Below, in pieces: positions 16,101-23,939 of a stretch of DNA of 42,839 nucleotides. The stretch is taken from assembly GCA_947625945.1 (NCBI GenBank), contig CANQQI010000004.1, forward strand, positions 1 to 42,839, given 5' to 3'. The first letter of the stretch is position 1. Each line of letters starts with the position of its first letter. The notes beneath the pieces were generated by a model, which did no database searches, was not told the origin of the DNA, and was given only the letters and a program-made list of their open reading frames with translations. The translations under genes and the position numbers were made by a program. This DNA is from an uncultured Oscillospiraceae bacterium (GTDB taxonomy: Bacteria > Bacillota > Clostridia > Oscillospirales > Oscillospiraceae).

Positions 16101-19100
16101 ATAGATGACATCTTCTGTAATGTGCGTGGCGCTTGCATCCAATGTTACAACGCCCGCGGTCCACTCAGGGTTTTCCCCGTGCTCCCACTGGAAATCGCTG
16201 TCCAGCGTAAATGTCGGCACCGTGACGCCGCTGCCGTTCAGCGTTGTATCATGCCAGACATAGACCGTCACCGCAGACGGAGGGGTTGGTCTGGCGCTGG
16301 CGCTGGTGGAATAGAGATCCTCATACTCCACCTGGAACGTTACCGTGTGGGGCTTTTGCAGGCCGATATCCATCATCTGATTCTGGGATGTCCCATCGAC
16401 CTTCACGTCAAAGCTGGTGCTCCCCAGATAGCCGTCAAGATATGTGCTGGCCGGGCGGCTGTCTGACACCGCAAGGGGGATAAACCGGAGGCTGCCGACC
16501 TTGGGGGCGCCGTCTGAATACGTGCTGTTAACCGCCGTGACGGTGTAGGTCCTGGCCTGGAGACCCGTCAGCTCATAGCTGTTGTCATAGCTGCCGCCGC
16601 TGGAAGCCGCGGCGAGATGGGTCTCGGAATCCGGATCCAGGCCGGGGTCTGCGCCAACCTTATGCTGGGCCGAGATGGTGATGCCGCTCCCTTCATACTC
16701 GATCTTCTCGCCCTCATCGTAAACACCGTTGAAGTTTGCGTCAATGAAAATCCTGCCGGCGATGATGCCGGTCTGGATCTCCGCGCGGATCCGCTGGGTG
16801 GGGGTGTGGCCGCTGGCGTCGGTATTGTTCCGCTTGTAGGTGGTAATGCCGCAGGGCCCGAACTCGATGTACTGGCCCACCAGCTCCTCTGTATTGGCAA
16901 ACTTAAACCGGATGTTAAAGACCGCCTCGTATCCCACCGGGAAGCCAGCCGATTTCTGCTCAGGGGTGAGCCCCTGCTTGACGGAGATACGGATCATTTT
17001 AATCTGATCGATTTGATCCTGAACCTGGTCCCATGGCTTGTAGTTACCGTCTACTTCGTCAGCGTTGTTATAATGATGAGTGCCGTCCGGATCGGTATCG
17101 GTTGCGTCAACGGTCGTGCTGTACAGCGCCTCTACAAGGCCGGGTCCGCCTGACTCGGTAAACTGGACCTCCTCGGCAAGAACCATATTCAGCCCGAAGG
17201 CAGCGTCCTGGATATGAGAATCCCACTTGTCACCCTTCTTTGGCACCGGGATATAATAGTAGAAATCCTCTTTCCCCAGGTCGGCGCTGTCGATTGAAAG
17301 CGCCGAGCCTGTCTCGTTTTTCGCCGTGAAGCGGAAATCGATGCCCACATTGTTTTGCAGATCCTCGTGGGTGAGGTACATGATGTGACCATTGGCCGAC
17401 AGGCCCTCCACATTGTTTTCGGGGACCTTATAGTTTTTGTAATTTTCATCGCCCTCGTTGGTGAGCTTGGCGGTGCTGTTGAAGTTCAGGCCGATCCGGG
17501 GCGCGTCCAGCTCCAGCTTGTAGGCGTCGTTATCCGCCATGGTGGAGAAGTACTCTTCCACGATACCGTCACCGTCCACGTCAAAGGCGTCCTGGCGCTG
17601 GTTGGCGGAAAGGGAGCCGCTGGCGTTAATCTTGCTGTCGTCGGCAAAGCCCACAAAGACCGTGTTATACATCTCCAGGGTCACATCCGCCACGTCCACA
17701 TCGGCGACCATATCAAACTCCAGCTTCAGCCTGGTCTGGCCCAGCTGTTCATTGAACCAGCCGATAGCGCCGCTGTAACTGTTGTCGTCGTTAAATTCGA
17801 TCTTGTAGACGTGGTAGCCCAGGCCGCCGTTGGCTGGCAGTTCCGTAAATTGATATTTGGTGGATTCGATCAGAGTTTCTCCGGTGACCGCGCCGGTGAA
17901 ATCCGTCCGCGCGGAGGAAAGCTTCACATCATCCTTATTCACCTTAATTGCGTTGGGCAGGCGGATATAGATCACCGGCCGGTCCACCACCTGGTTGTTG
18001 GTATAGGGGTACTCCGTAGCGGAGATATAGCCGCGGAAAGTCACCGTCCGGGCTTCTACGTCGGTGCCCAGCTGGACCTTGTTGGCCGAGCTGCCCTGGA
18101 ACGTGAAAAGAGGCGACGCCGGATCGATCTTCATCTGGGTGCTCTGCTTCCCGGAGCTCTGGTTCGTAATGTTGGTGGTATAAGAGTCGGATACCGACGA
18201 GCCTGTAATACCGTCGCCAGTAATGGTCAGCGTCGCCCGGAAACTGCCGTTGGAATTCCTGTCCACCATGGTGCCGAAGGTGACGCAGCCGTTACTCGGC
18301 GACAGAGCGGCGGAGTTGTTGTATCCCACATACTGGGGAGAAAGGCCGTCGATGGTCGCGGTGACCTCGGTGAAGTACTCGCCTTCCGGCGCCACCAGCA
18401 GATAGCAGGGGAAGGAGCCAGTACGAATGTAATACTTTTCTTCGATCGTCGCTGTTTGTTCTGCACCGGAGCTGTCTTTATAGGTGATATTGCTGACCGT
18501 GCCGCCGACCTTCAGCGGGATGCGCTGGGCGGTCACATGGGCGGTACCGCTATCATACGAGAACTTCAGCGTCAGATTGCCGGTGTCGCCGAAGCCGTCG
18601 TTGCGCACCTGGAACTGGCCCAGCTGATAGACCTGGGTCGTGCTGCCGTAGTTGTAAATACTGCCTCTATTCGTGCCGGTGACCGTCACATGTATGTCTT
18701 CCCTGACGGTAAACTCAGAAGCGCCGATGTTGCCGCTGGGGAGATCGATCTGTGTACCAGAGACGGAAGCGGGAGAATAGGCGGTCGCCGCGGCAGTGAG
18801 CTTGGCAGAGTCGGAAAATACCACCTTTTTCCCTGCTGTCTGGGCGTTTGTCCATTTGAAATAGGGCGTCACGGTAAAATTGCTCCCGGCCGGAACATAC
18901 AGATTCTCCCATGTGAAGGTAACCGTGTGATTCTCCGCACTTTGCGATACTCTCGGGCTCGTGGCGGGGGCGGTCTCCACTTTTGCATACTCTGCGTATA
19001 CAGCCTCTTCTTTCAATTTTGGCAGGGGCACGGTGACCGTCAGCTGGGGATAATACATCCCCAGGGGGGAATTGTGGAGGTTTGTGGCTACCACCAGGTT

Positions 19101-20042
19101 CTTCATGCGGAAGTCCTTGTTGGCCTGGGCGGGGACGCTGTCGTTGGAGTCCGCGGAATAGAGCTGGTTCCAGGAGGCGGAGGTCTCATTGCTGGCATAA
19201 TTCACAGTGACGTTGGCCGTTCTTATCTCGCTGACATCCGTCCCGGTGATCTCCACTTTAATGGCGTCCGTGATCTTCCAGCCGTCCACCTTCGGCCACA
19301 GCACGGTGTCCACAGCCAGCGTGAGGTCGATACTTACCAAGGCGGCCGTGCTGCTCACTGTATAGGTAACCGTATCGTAGCTCTGGGGGAAGGTATATCC
19401 CGGAAGGTCGCCGTCGTGGGTAGAAGAAGTCTCGACCTTCTCAAAATTGCTGCTTTCACCGTTAAAATAGCTATCGATCTTTAATCCGGGGGCAACGGTG
19501 ATCTTCACCTGGCCGCCGCTCACCCCGCTGAAATTGGCTCCGATATTCAGCTTCCACAGCTGGTTATGCTCCCATGTGAGATCTGTCGATTCCCCTATCT
19601 CCTGGCTTCCCGTGCCGGCGTTCTGTTCCACGGTGACTCTGACATCGGTCAGGGCCAAGGGCATAATCTCCCCATCATGGTCAACAGGGGCATCTTCCTG
19701 GACAGCGGGAAGGCCGCCGCAGGTCTCATCATGTACATGGGTGCAGGGAGAGCCATCCGTGGCGGGGACGTAGGCACAGGCGGGGTCGTGGTCGATTTCC
19801 CCATCTCCGTCGGTGTCTGTACAGCCATGGTCGCAGGGGGAACCCTCCGCTGGGGCGGAATAGCCGCAGGTCTCGTCATGCACATGGGTGCAGGCGGTTT
19901 CATCCGCCGCCCCCCTTTCGTCTTCAGAAACAGCTGCTACAATACCCCCCCGTCCCAGCGTCATGGACAGGACCATACACAGGCAGAGGAACGCCACCGT
20001 GATCCTGCGTCCTATTTTTCTTGTCTTGCGAGGTGTTCTCAT
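12621..20042 (-). CDS. Giant secreted InlB-repeat adhesin (stops at an in-frame TAG)
   Basis: About 2,473 codons from the ATG at 20042, which has GGGGGAG 5-6 nt upstream and starts a proper signal peptide (MRTPRKTRKIGRRITV, then a Leu/Met-rich helix); a longer in-frame start at 20087 would bury the signal. In order: two CTHVHDETCG motifs flanking a DTDGDGEIDHD stretch (about 45-105); a long N-terminal region of about 1,000 residues of beta-rich adhesin-like sequence; an SdrD-B-like domain (GRIFIDANFNGVYDEGE); then tandem InlB/Flg_new-type repeats of about 100-145 residues. Each repeat carries a GW(S/T) core, a YAVWA strand and a DxNxNGxPDYxE loop. The wall anchor lies downstream of the amber codon, so the product as written would be secreted, not anchored. 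Likely role: adhesion to host or food particles (inference). Confidence 0.85.
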   Translation of the reverse strand: MRTPRKTRKIGRRITVAFLCLCMVLSMTLGRGGIVAAVSEDERGAADETACTHVHDETCGYSAPAEGSPCDHGCTDTDGDGEIDHDPACAYVPATDGSPCTHVHDETCGGLPAVQEDAPVDHDGEIMPLALTDVRVTVEQNAGTGSQEIGESTDLTWEHNQLWKLNIGANFSGVSGGQVKITVAPGLKIDSYFNGESSNFEKVETSSTHDGDLPGYTFPQSYDTVTYTVSSTAALVSIDLTLAVDTVLWPKVDGWKITDAIKVEITGTDVSEIRTANVTVNYASNETSASWNQLYSADSNDSVPAQANKDFRMKNLVVATNLHNSPLGMYYPQLTVTVPLPKLKEEAVYAEYAKVETAPATSPRVSQSAENHTVTFTWENLYVPAGSNFTVTPYFKWTNAQTAGKKVVFSDSAKLTAAATAYSPASVSGTQIDLPSGNIGASEFTVREDIHVTVTGTNRGSIYNYGSTTQVYQLGQFQVRNDGFGDTGNLTLKFSYDSGTAHVTAQRIPLKVGGTVSNITYKDSSGAEQTATIEEKYYIRTGSFPCYLLVAPEGEYFTEVTATIDGLSPQYVGYNNSAALSPSNGCVTFGTMVDRNSNGSFRATLTITGDGITGSSVSDSYTTNITNQSSGKQSTQMKIDPASPLFTFQGSSANKVQLGTDVEARTVTFRGYISATEYPYTNNQVVDRPVIYIRLPNAIKVNKDDVKLSSARTDFTGAVTGETLIESTKYQFTELPANGGLGYHVYKIEFNDDNSYSGAIGWFNEQLGQTRLKLEFDMVADVDVADVTLEMYNTVFVGFADDSKINASGSLSANQRQDAFDVDGDGIVEEYFSTMADNDAYKLELDAPRIGLNFNSTAKLTNEGDENYKNYKVPENNVEGLSANGHIMYLTHEDLQNNVGIDFRFTAKNETGSALSIDSADLGKEDFYYYIPVPKKGDKWDSHIQDAAFGLNMVLAEEVQFTESGGPGLVEALYSTTVDATDTDPDGTHHYNNADEVDGNYKPWDQVQDQIDQIKMIRISVKQGLTPEQKSAGFPVGYEAVFNIRFKFANTEELVGQYIEFGPCGITTYKRNNTDASGHTPTQRIRAEIQTGIIAGRIFIDANFNGVYDEGEKIEYEGSGITISAQHKVGADPGLDPDSETHLAAASSGGSYDNSYELTGLQARTYTVTAVNSTYSDGAPKVGSLRFIPLAVSDSRPASTYLDGYLGSTSFDVKVDGTSQNQMMDIGLQKPHTVTFQVEYEDLYSTSASARPTPPSAVTVYVWHDTTLNGSGVTVPTFTLDSDFQWEHGENPEWTAGVVTLDASATHITEDVIYTAKAVRKQHAVSYDMNLPGGYIAAQDAPTGTEAVNGQSVSLKCVGEDHTPKPAVTGDSAVVFMGWTAEQDTTVYGKETQKETLTPRLLDSVTMRDTDVTVHALWGYDTNGNGTADALEDRYTVTYDAGEGRNAPGPVTNCIYNETITLDNGADMAPPEGEGILFVGWKETNPGKIYSKDDIANEGSIDKDLHKPGGEYTVTGSVDLYAVWAYDENNNDVPDYQETMFKLSYNDNGVSTHPDDYPVDSDYLPKTVVTLWKPGSAWTGELGGQQVVFVGWSEEQKDTPLSEKAGVTDVITEVTMPESGDKNVYAVWAYDRNRNSKPDYDDTWYQLIYNRNGGEGEPTKEPDSVAILPGGSSVVLPKDEIKWKRTVDAKTGIFVGWSLTQADVIFDQDGKATVGETEVNLTDNKFLLTSPYAIGTEVDGDVTLYAVYAEDDNNNNVPDYMENAWQVYYYANGGTAAAPGVTVEADGLFRKCGHHHVAGERDVALIELETGKLLIEKKDAVLLGWSLTQPLSDVDSEEAKTAARIITTVDIPSGAVGGEQCVRVYAVWAVDLNHNHVPDYEDAHWKQLYFRNQALTYWRPVESGDDETNAAAVDTTLPDGVKRVEFKNSTLPEEKTNILTGMTVDVPGNTLVERWDYDDDDHVIHHYVQLGWSGFCHPAATSAENAAAWIHRDEDAAAEGVQRRVSGAIYQYNFAVWAFDDNYNGKADYLDNHYNLRFDLKGGTGGPGDKRGVLEGIKVELSPAPTKERAVFLGWSATDLCAGGDLTAEPVEKLLGTDEEWNMPGAPTTLYAVWAADRDNNGVADYAQQVTIRYDGNPQRGGTTENVPEEQKVLYSSNQVALSSEVPTHSPVEGQAVVFLAWSENQTERIYSRSEGGLLRRDVPLEKRHAPGEMFTLPGKTEEVTLYAVWGYDINGKNGADVLERRYTLTYDANGGSFAPDPVRGRLEGERLTRLSMDARYGRENVILVGWTEEKNRQSEILTWENAHSRASDIDSQILVAYTMGASDATIYAVWAEDQNGNGIPDYRENKNKLTYQYSGADTPTGLRQGEEYLPGTEVTLWADENAGTAEAWSRGAGSARSVFVGWTLSQEVAAEVRTEAPGSDDLIIEVVMTENVDVYALWAQDRNANGLPDYSEKKITLTLDPNGGMEGT

Positions 20043-20149
20043 GATTTCTCCCCCTACCGGCGGCTGACCCGCCTCTGTGAAAACCAATGGTATAACGCGA
20101 TGATCCTATTATATAATTTATTACCCGGTAGTATAATGTACCTATAAAC

Positions 20150-20178
20150 ATTGTAGCACACTCTTTTATGTATTTCAA
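20150..20178 (-). promoter_or_regulatory. sigma-A promoter of the giant adhesin
   Basis: Minus-strand TTGAAA (20178-20173) and TACAAT (20155-20150) are separated by 17 bp in an AT-rich region, giving a leader of about 100 nt before the ATG at 20042. A second -10-like TATACT lies about 20 nt further downstream. Confidence 0.6.
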
Positions 20179-20207
20179 TACCGCATTGGAATTTTTGCGG
20201 CTTTAAA

Positions 20208-20251
20208 AAGGATACGGCGCGGCGTCCTTTTCGGCTCCGCACCGTATCCTT
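20208..20251 (-). terminator. Rho-independent terminator of the fructan-locus lacI
   Basis: Stem AAGGATACGG/CCGTATCCTT (20208-20217 with 20242-20251) extended by inner GC-rich pairing; on the minus strand it is followed by TTTTTAAAG. It separates the lacI gene from the adhesin promoter. Confidence 0.75.
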
Positions 20252-20320
20252 ATACATTATATTATATCTGGCGTTTCCAAAAGATGGGCTCCTTACTTTT
20301 TCAGGCAGGCGGCAAAAGCG

Positions 20321-21376
20321 TCATTCCGCCGGCCACAGCGGCGCTTCCCTGGTGGAGTTTCTCCAAATGGGCGTGGTTTTCACATAGATGGTGTGGTAGG
20401 GGCTCCCGGGATTCTCAATTCGATCCAAAAGGGTGTTGGCGGCGATCCGACCAATGTCCGCGCTGGGGATCTCCACCGTGGTCAGCGCCGGCTCTAAGAC
20501 CGCGGACTGGGGCGTGCCGTCAAAGCCCGCCACCATGACCTGGTCGGGCACGGACACCCCAAGCTGCTTCAAGGCCATCATGATATGGATGGCCAAAAAA
20601 TCGTTGGCGCAGATCAGCGCGTCGGGCAGCTCCGGCATCTCCCGGAGGCAGCCGGCCAGCCAGGCCAGGCTGCCGTACTGGGGCCCGTCCGGGTCCAGAA
20701 TACACAGCCGCCGGTTGAGGGGCAGATCCGCCCGCTTCAGGGCGGTGGAAAAGCCGACCCAACGCTCCATGAAGCTGTTGCAGTGGTTGAAATCCCCCAC
20801 AAAGCCGATCCGAGTGGCGCCGGCAGCGATGACCCGCTGGGTCACGGCCAGGGTGCTGGCCAGATTTTCCATGGAGATCAGGTCGCAGCGCTGCAGACTG
20901 GTGCTGGCGCCGGAGTAGGCGTCCACAAAAATAGTGGGCAGCCCCAGGTCGCAGAGCATCTCCGCATAGCTCCGGCTGAACAGCTCGATGCCCAAGATCC
21001 CGGCGGTCTGCTCCAGGGCAAAGTTGGAGGGCAGCCGGTTCTGGCGCACCTCCTCGGCGGAGAGCTGGTACATCATCAGGGTATAGCCCGCCCGGCCCAG
21101 CTGCCCGGCAAAGGCGGGCAGGAAGAAGGTGCCGAAGTGGTAGTCCGTGGGCATATGGCTGGTGAACAGGGCGATGTTTTGGCTCCGGGGCTCGGGTCTG
21201 GCCGGCGGCACCTCCTCCGCCAGCTGCCGGTAGCCCAGCTCCTGGGCCTTTTCCAGCACCATCCGCCGGGTGACCTCCGGCACCGCGCCTCTGCCGTTGA
21301 AGATTTTGGAAACGGTGTTCCTGGACAGTCCGCAGGCGTCCGCGATATCCTGCATGGTGATCCGTTTGACAGCCAT
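20321..21376 (-). CDS. LacI-family regulator of the fructan locus
   Basis: A full-length 351-aa LacI/GalR regulator. The helix-turn-helix ITMQDIADACGLSRNTVSKIFNG and the hinge region are followed by a periplasmic-binding-protein-like effector domain (NIALFTSHMPTDYHFGTFF ... GATRIGFVGDFNHCNSFMERWVGF ... PDALICANDFLAIHIMMAL ... VAGFDGTPQSAVLEPALTTVEIPSADIG). All standard family landmarks are present. ATG 21376 follows AAGGAGG. It diverges from the fructan operon across about 350 bp that hold several TGTAAAC half-sites, one of them on its own -10, so it probably represses the operon and itself. The inducer is likely a fructo-oligosaccharide or fructose derivative, by context. Confidence 0.92.
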   Translation of the reverse strand: MAVKRITMQDIADACGLSRNTVSKIFNGRGAVPEVTRRMVLEKAQELGYRQLAEEVPPARPEPRSQNIALFTSHMPTDYHFGTFFLPAFAGQLGRAGYTLMMYQLSAEEVRQNRLPSNFALEQTAGILGIELFSRSYAEMLCDLGLPTIFVDAYSGASTSLQRCDLISMENLASTLAVTQRVIAAGATRIGFVGDFNHCNSFMERWVGFSTALKRADLPLNRRLCILDPDGPQYGSLAWLAGCLREMPELPDALICANDFLAIHIMMALKQLGVSVPDQVMVAGFDGTPQSAVLEPALTTVEIPSADIGRIAANTLLDRIENPGSPYHTIYVKTTPIWRNSTREAPLWPAE

Positions 21377-21412
21377 ACGGGATCCTCCTTAATTGACAAA
21401 TTCATCGTGTTT

Positions 21413-21441
21413 ACTATATCACAGAAAAAGGAAAAAATCAA
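21413..21441 (-). promoter_or_regulatory. sigma-A promoter of the fructan-locus lacI, with overlapping half-operator
   Basis: Minus-strand TTGATT (21441-21436) and TATAGT (21418-21413), 17 bp apart. A GTTTAC half-site (21409-21414) overlaps the -10, suggesting autoregulation. Confidence 0.6.
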
Positions 21442-21547
21442 ATGTGCAAAGTGTAAACTTGGCGTAAAACTGACTATTAATTATGTACAAATTTCTTGGC
21501 CAAAATTTAGTTATACTCCCGATTTTGTGCGTAACAAAAAGTTTCCG

Positions 21548-21576
21548 TTGACAAATTGTAAATCGCCCGTTAAAAT
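21548..21576 (+). promoter_or_regulatory. sigma-A promoter of the fructan operon
   Basis: TTGACA (21548-21553) and TAAAAT (21571-21576) with 17 bp spacing. Transcription should start near 21583, giving a leader of about 145 nt that contains the operator palindromes and a hairpin. Confidence 0.8.
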
Positions 21577-21595
21577 AAAATCAAGAATTAAGTGG

Positions 21596-21627
21596 AATGT
21601 AAACAATATGGTTTACATTGTGTAAAC
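21596..21627 (+). promoter_or_regulatory. Nested TGTAAAC operator palindromes
   Basis: AATGTAAAC (21596-21604) and GTTTACATT (21611-21619) form a perfect inverted repeat with a 6-nt spacer. GTTTACA (21611-21617) and TGTAAAC (21621-21627) form a second perfect palindrome with a 3-nt spacer, sharing the middle arm. Further half-sites lie at 21452-21458 and 21699-21704. Likely sites for the divergent LacI protein. Confidence 0.75.
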
Positions 21628-21652
21628 TCGCTTTTAACAAAAAGAAATTTAT

Positions 21653-21684
21653 CGGTTTTTCAGAACGTCCATTCTGAGAAAACG
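21653..21684 (+). other. Leader hairpin before the ATPase ribosome binding site
   Basis: TTTT-TCAGAA (21656-21665) can pair with TTCTGA-AAAA (21672-21682), with two single-base bulges and a CGTCCA loop. It lies in the untranslated leader about 30 nt upstream of GAGGAGG. It may stabilise the mRNA or be another protein site; no T-run follows, so it is not a standard terminator. Confidence 0.45.
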
Positions 21685-21727
21685 ATTGATTTACATTAGT
21701 TTACTTTATTGAGGAGGAACGATCACC

Positions 21728-22912
21728 ATGGCAAGCCTGACCCTGAAAGACATCAAAAAGGTATATCCCAATACCGAACCCGTCAAGAAGCCGAAAAAGA
21801 AGAAAAACAATGACGAACCGGTGAAGGAGAAGGCCAATCTTCAGATCACCGAGGAAGGAGTCGTCGCAGTCCAGCAGTTCAGCCTGGATATCGCGGACGG
21901 AGAATTCATCGTCCTGGTCGGCCCCTCCGGCTGCGGCAAGTCCACCACTCTGCGGATGATCGCCGGTCTGGAGGAGATCTCCGGCGGCGAGCTGTACATC
22001 GGCGACCGGCTGGTCAACGACGTGGCCCCCAAGGATCGGGACATCGCCATGGTCTTCCAGAACTACGCCCTGTATCCCCACATGACCGTGTATGACAACA
22101 TGGCCTTTGCCCTGAAGCTCCGCCACACCCCCAAGGCGGAGATCGACAAGAAGGTGAAGGAAGCGGCGGAGATCCTGGACATCACCCAGTACCTGGGCCG
22201 GAAGCCCAAGGCCCTGTCCGGCGGCCAGCGGCAGCGTGTCGCCATCGGCCGGGCCATCGTTCGGAATCCTCAGGTGCTGCTGATGGATGAGCCCCTTTCC
22301 AACCTGGACGCCAAGCTCCGGAACCAGATGCGGGCCGAGATCATCAAGCTCCGCCATAAGATCAACACCACCTTTATTTACGTCACCCACGACCAGACCG
22401 AGGCCATGACCCTGGGCGACCGGATCGTCATCATGAAGGATGGCTTCATCCAGCAGATCGGCACCCCCCAGGAAGTCTTCGGACATCCCTACAATCTGTT
22501 CGTGGCCGGCTTTATCGGCACCCCCCAGATGAACTTCTTCACCGGCTGCAAGCTGGTCAAGGAGGACGGCAAGTACGCCGTGGACATCCTGGGCAAGCGG
22601 ATCGTCCTGTCCGAGAAGCAGCAGGCGGCCCTCTCCGCCAACAATCAGCAGCCCTGCGACATCACCGTGGGCGTCCGGCCGGTTCACATCCAGGCCGATT
22701 CCCAGGGCTTCACCGGCAAGGTGGACGTGTCCGAAATGATGGGCTCCGAGCTGCACCTGCACCTGAACGTCCAGGGTCTGGACGTGGTGGCCGTGATCCC
22801 CACCGTGGGTCTGGATCTGGAAGCCCACTCCACCGGCAAGGAGGTCAACTTCTCCTTCGATCCCAGCCTGATGCACCTGTTTGACGCTCAGACCGAGAAG
22901 AACCTGATCTAA
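21728..22912 (+). CDS. Sugar ABC transporter ATPase (MsmK/MalK/UgpC-like)
   Basis: A 394-aa ATPase. Walker [10 protein letters not shown] (65-73), Q-loop [12 protein letters not shown], signature [14 protein letters not shown], Walker [13 protein letters not shown] and H-loop [10 protein letters not shown] are all intact. The last 130 residues or so form the regulatory TOBE-type domain of CUT1 sugar importers. Unusually, a Lys-rich insertion ([17 protein letters not shown], about residues 19-35) sits between the first beta strand and the core. It is the first gene of the fructan operon after a consensus promoter and GAGGAGG site. Transporters of the LplABC and MalEFG kind often lack a dedicated ATPase; since this is the only one in the window, it may power both. 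Confidence 0.92.
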   Translation: MASLTLKDIKKVYPNTEPVKKPKKKKNNDEPVKEKANLQITEEGVVAVQQFSLDIADGEFIVLVGPSGCGKSTTLRMIAGLEEISGGELYIGDRLVNDVAPKDRDIAMVFQNYALYPHMTVYDNMAFALKLRHTPKAEIDKKVKEAAEILDITQYLGRKPKALSGGQRQRVAIGRAIVRNPQVLLMDEPLSNLDAKLRNQMRAEIIKLRHKINTTFIYVTHDQTEAMTLGDRIVIMKDGFIQQIGTPQEVFGHPYNLFVAGFIGTPQMNFFTGCKLVKEDGKYAVDILGKRIVLSEKQQAALSANNQQPCDITVGVRPVHIQADSQGFTGKVDVSEMMGSELHLHLNVQGLDVVAVIPTVGLDLEAHSTGKEVNFSFDPSLMHLFDAQTEKNLI

Positions 22913-22943
22913 CGCCTCGGAATCAAGAAAGGAGTGCAATCAA

Positions 22944-23924
22944 ATGGCAAAGGTCAAAGGCAATTCCCCTGCCCCCGCCGCCCCGGCCAACAGTGTGAAG
23001 CCGCAGAAAACCCCCAAGAAGTGGCTGAAGCATCTGTGGGAAAACTACCCCTTCCTGGTGATGGTGTTCCCGGCGGTGCTGGTGGTGTTCCTGTTCAACT
23101 ACCTGCCCATCTACGGCGTGCTCATCGCCTTCCAGGACTTCATGCCCGGCGACCCCATCTTCTCCGAGTACACCCAGTGGATCGGCTTTAACAACTTCAC
23201 CCGGTTCTTTACCGACGTGCAGTTCTGGCCCCTGATGAAGAACACCTTCCTGCTGTGCATCATCGGCTTCTTCATTGGCTTCCCCCTGCCCATCATCGTG
23301 TCCCTGATGCTCAACGCCATGAAGGGCAAGCGGATGGCCAAGGTCCTGCAGACCATCTTCAACGGGCCCCACTTTATCTCCCTGGTGGTCCTGGTCGGTA
23401 TGCTGACCCTGTTCTTCGGCCGGTACGGTCTGGTCAACAACATCGTGGCCAGCCTCGGCGGCGAGCGGGTGTCCTACTTCCTGGAGGCCTCCGCCTTCCG
23501 ACCCATGTACATCCTCTCCAGTAACTGGCAGGACTTCGGCTGGAGCGCCATCATTTACATCGCGGCGCTGTCCAGCGTGGACCCGGGACAGCATGAGGCC
23601 GCCATCCTGGACGGCGCCACCCGGTTCCAGCGGGTGATCCACGTGGATCTGCCCGCCATCATGCCCATGGTCAGCGTGATGCTCATCATGTCCATCGGCG
23701 GTCTGATGGGCGTGGGCTACGAGAAGGCGCTGCTGATGCAGACCGACGGCAACCTGGCGGTCAGCGAGCTCATCGCTACCTACGTTTACAAGCAGGGCCT
23801 TACCGGTATCCCCGACCAGGCCTACGCCACCGCCATCGGCCTGTTCAACTCCATCATCAACGTGATCCTGCTGATCATCGCCAACACCACCTCGAAGAAA
23901 TTCTCCGAGAACTCTCTGTGGTAA
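22944..23924 (+). CDS. ABC transporter permease, LplB-type
   Basis: A 326-aa membrane protein of the COG4209/LplB group with six predicted helices. An N-terminal Pro/Ala/Lys-rich cytoplasmic tail precedes NYPFLVMVFPAVLVVFLFNYLPIYG and AFQDFMPGDP, a signature of this group. The EAA loop is HEAAILDGATRFQRVIHVDLP. It ends in the typical NSLW. AAGGAG lies 8 nt before the ATG. In this family the imported sugars are usually complex oligosaccharides; the following glycosidases point to fructo-oligosaccharides. Confidence 0.9.
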   Translation: MAKVKGNSPAPAAPANSVKPQKTPKKWLKHLWENYPFLVMVFPAVLVVFLFNYLPIYGVLIAFQDFMPGDPIFSEYTQWIGFNNFTRFFTDVQFWPLMKNTFLLCIIGFFIGFPLPIIVSLMLNAMKGKRMAKVLQTIFNGPHFISLVVLVGMLTLFFGRYGLVNNIVASLGGERVSYFLEASAFRPMYILSSNWQDFGWSAIIYIAALSSVDPGQHEAAILDGATRFQRVIHVDLPAIMPMVSVMLIMSIGGLMGVGYEKALLMQTDGNLAVSELIATYVYKQGLTGIPDQAYATAIGLFNSIINVILLIIANTTSKKFSENSLW

Positions 23925-23939
23925 AGGAGGGCTTTGGAA

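Noticed and set aside
14391-16466. Long plus-strand open frame (about 690 codons) opposite the giant adhesin
   Set aside because: It is a reverse-strand shadow of the repeat-rich, high-GC adhesin gene: no ribosome binding site, no domain, and odd His/Val/Ile-rich composition.
17355-19484. Another long plus-strand frame (about 700 codons)
   Set aside because: Also antisense to the adhesin N-terminal region, with composition that follows the opposite-strand codons.
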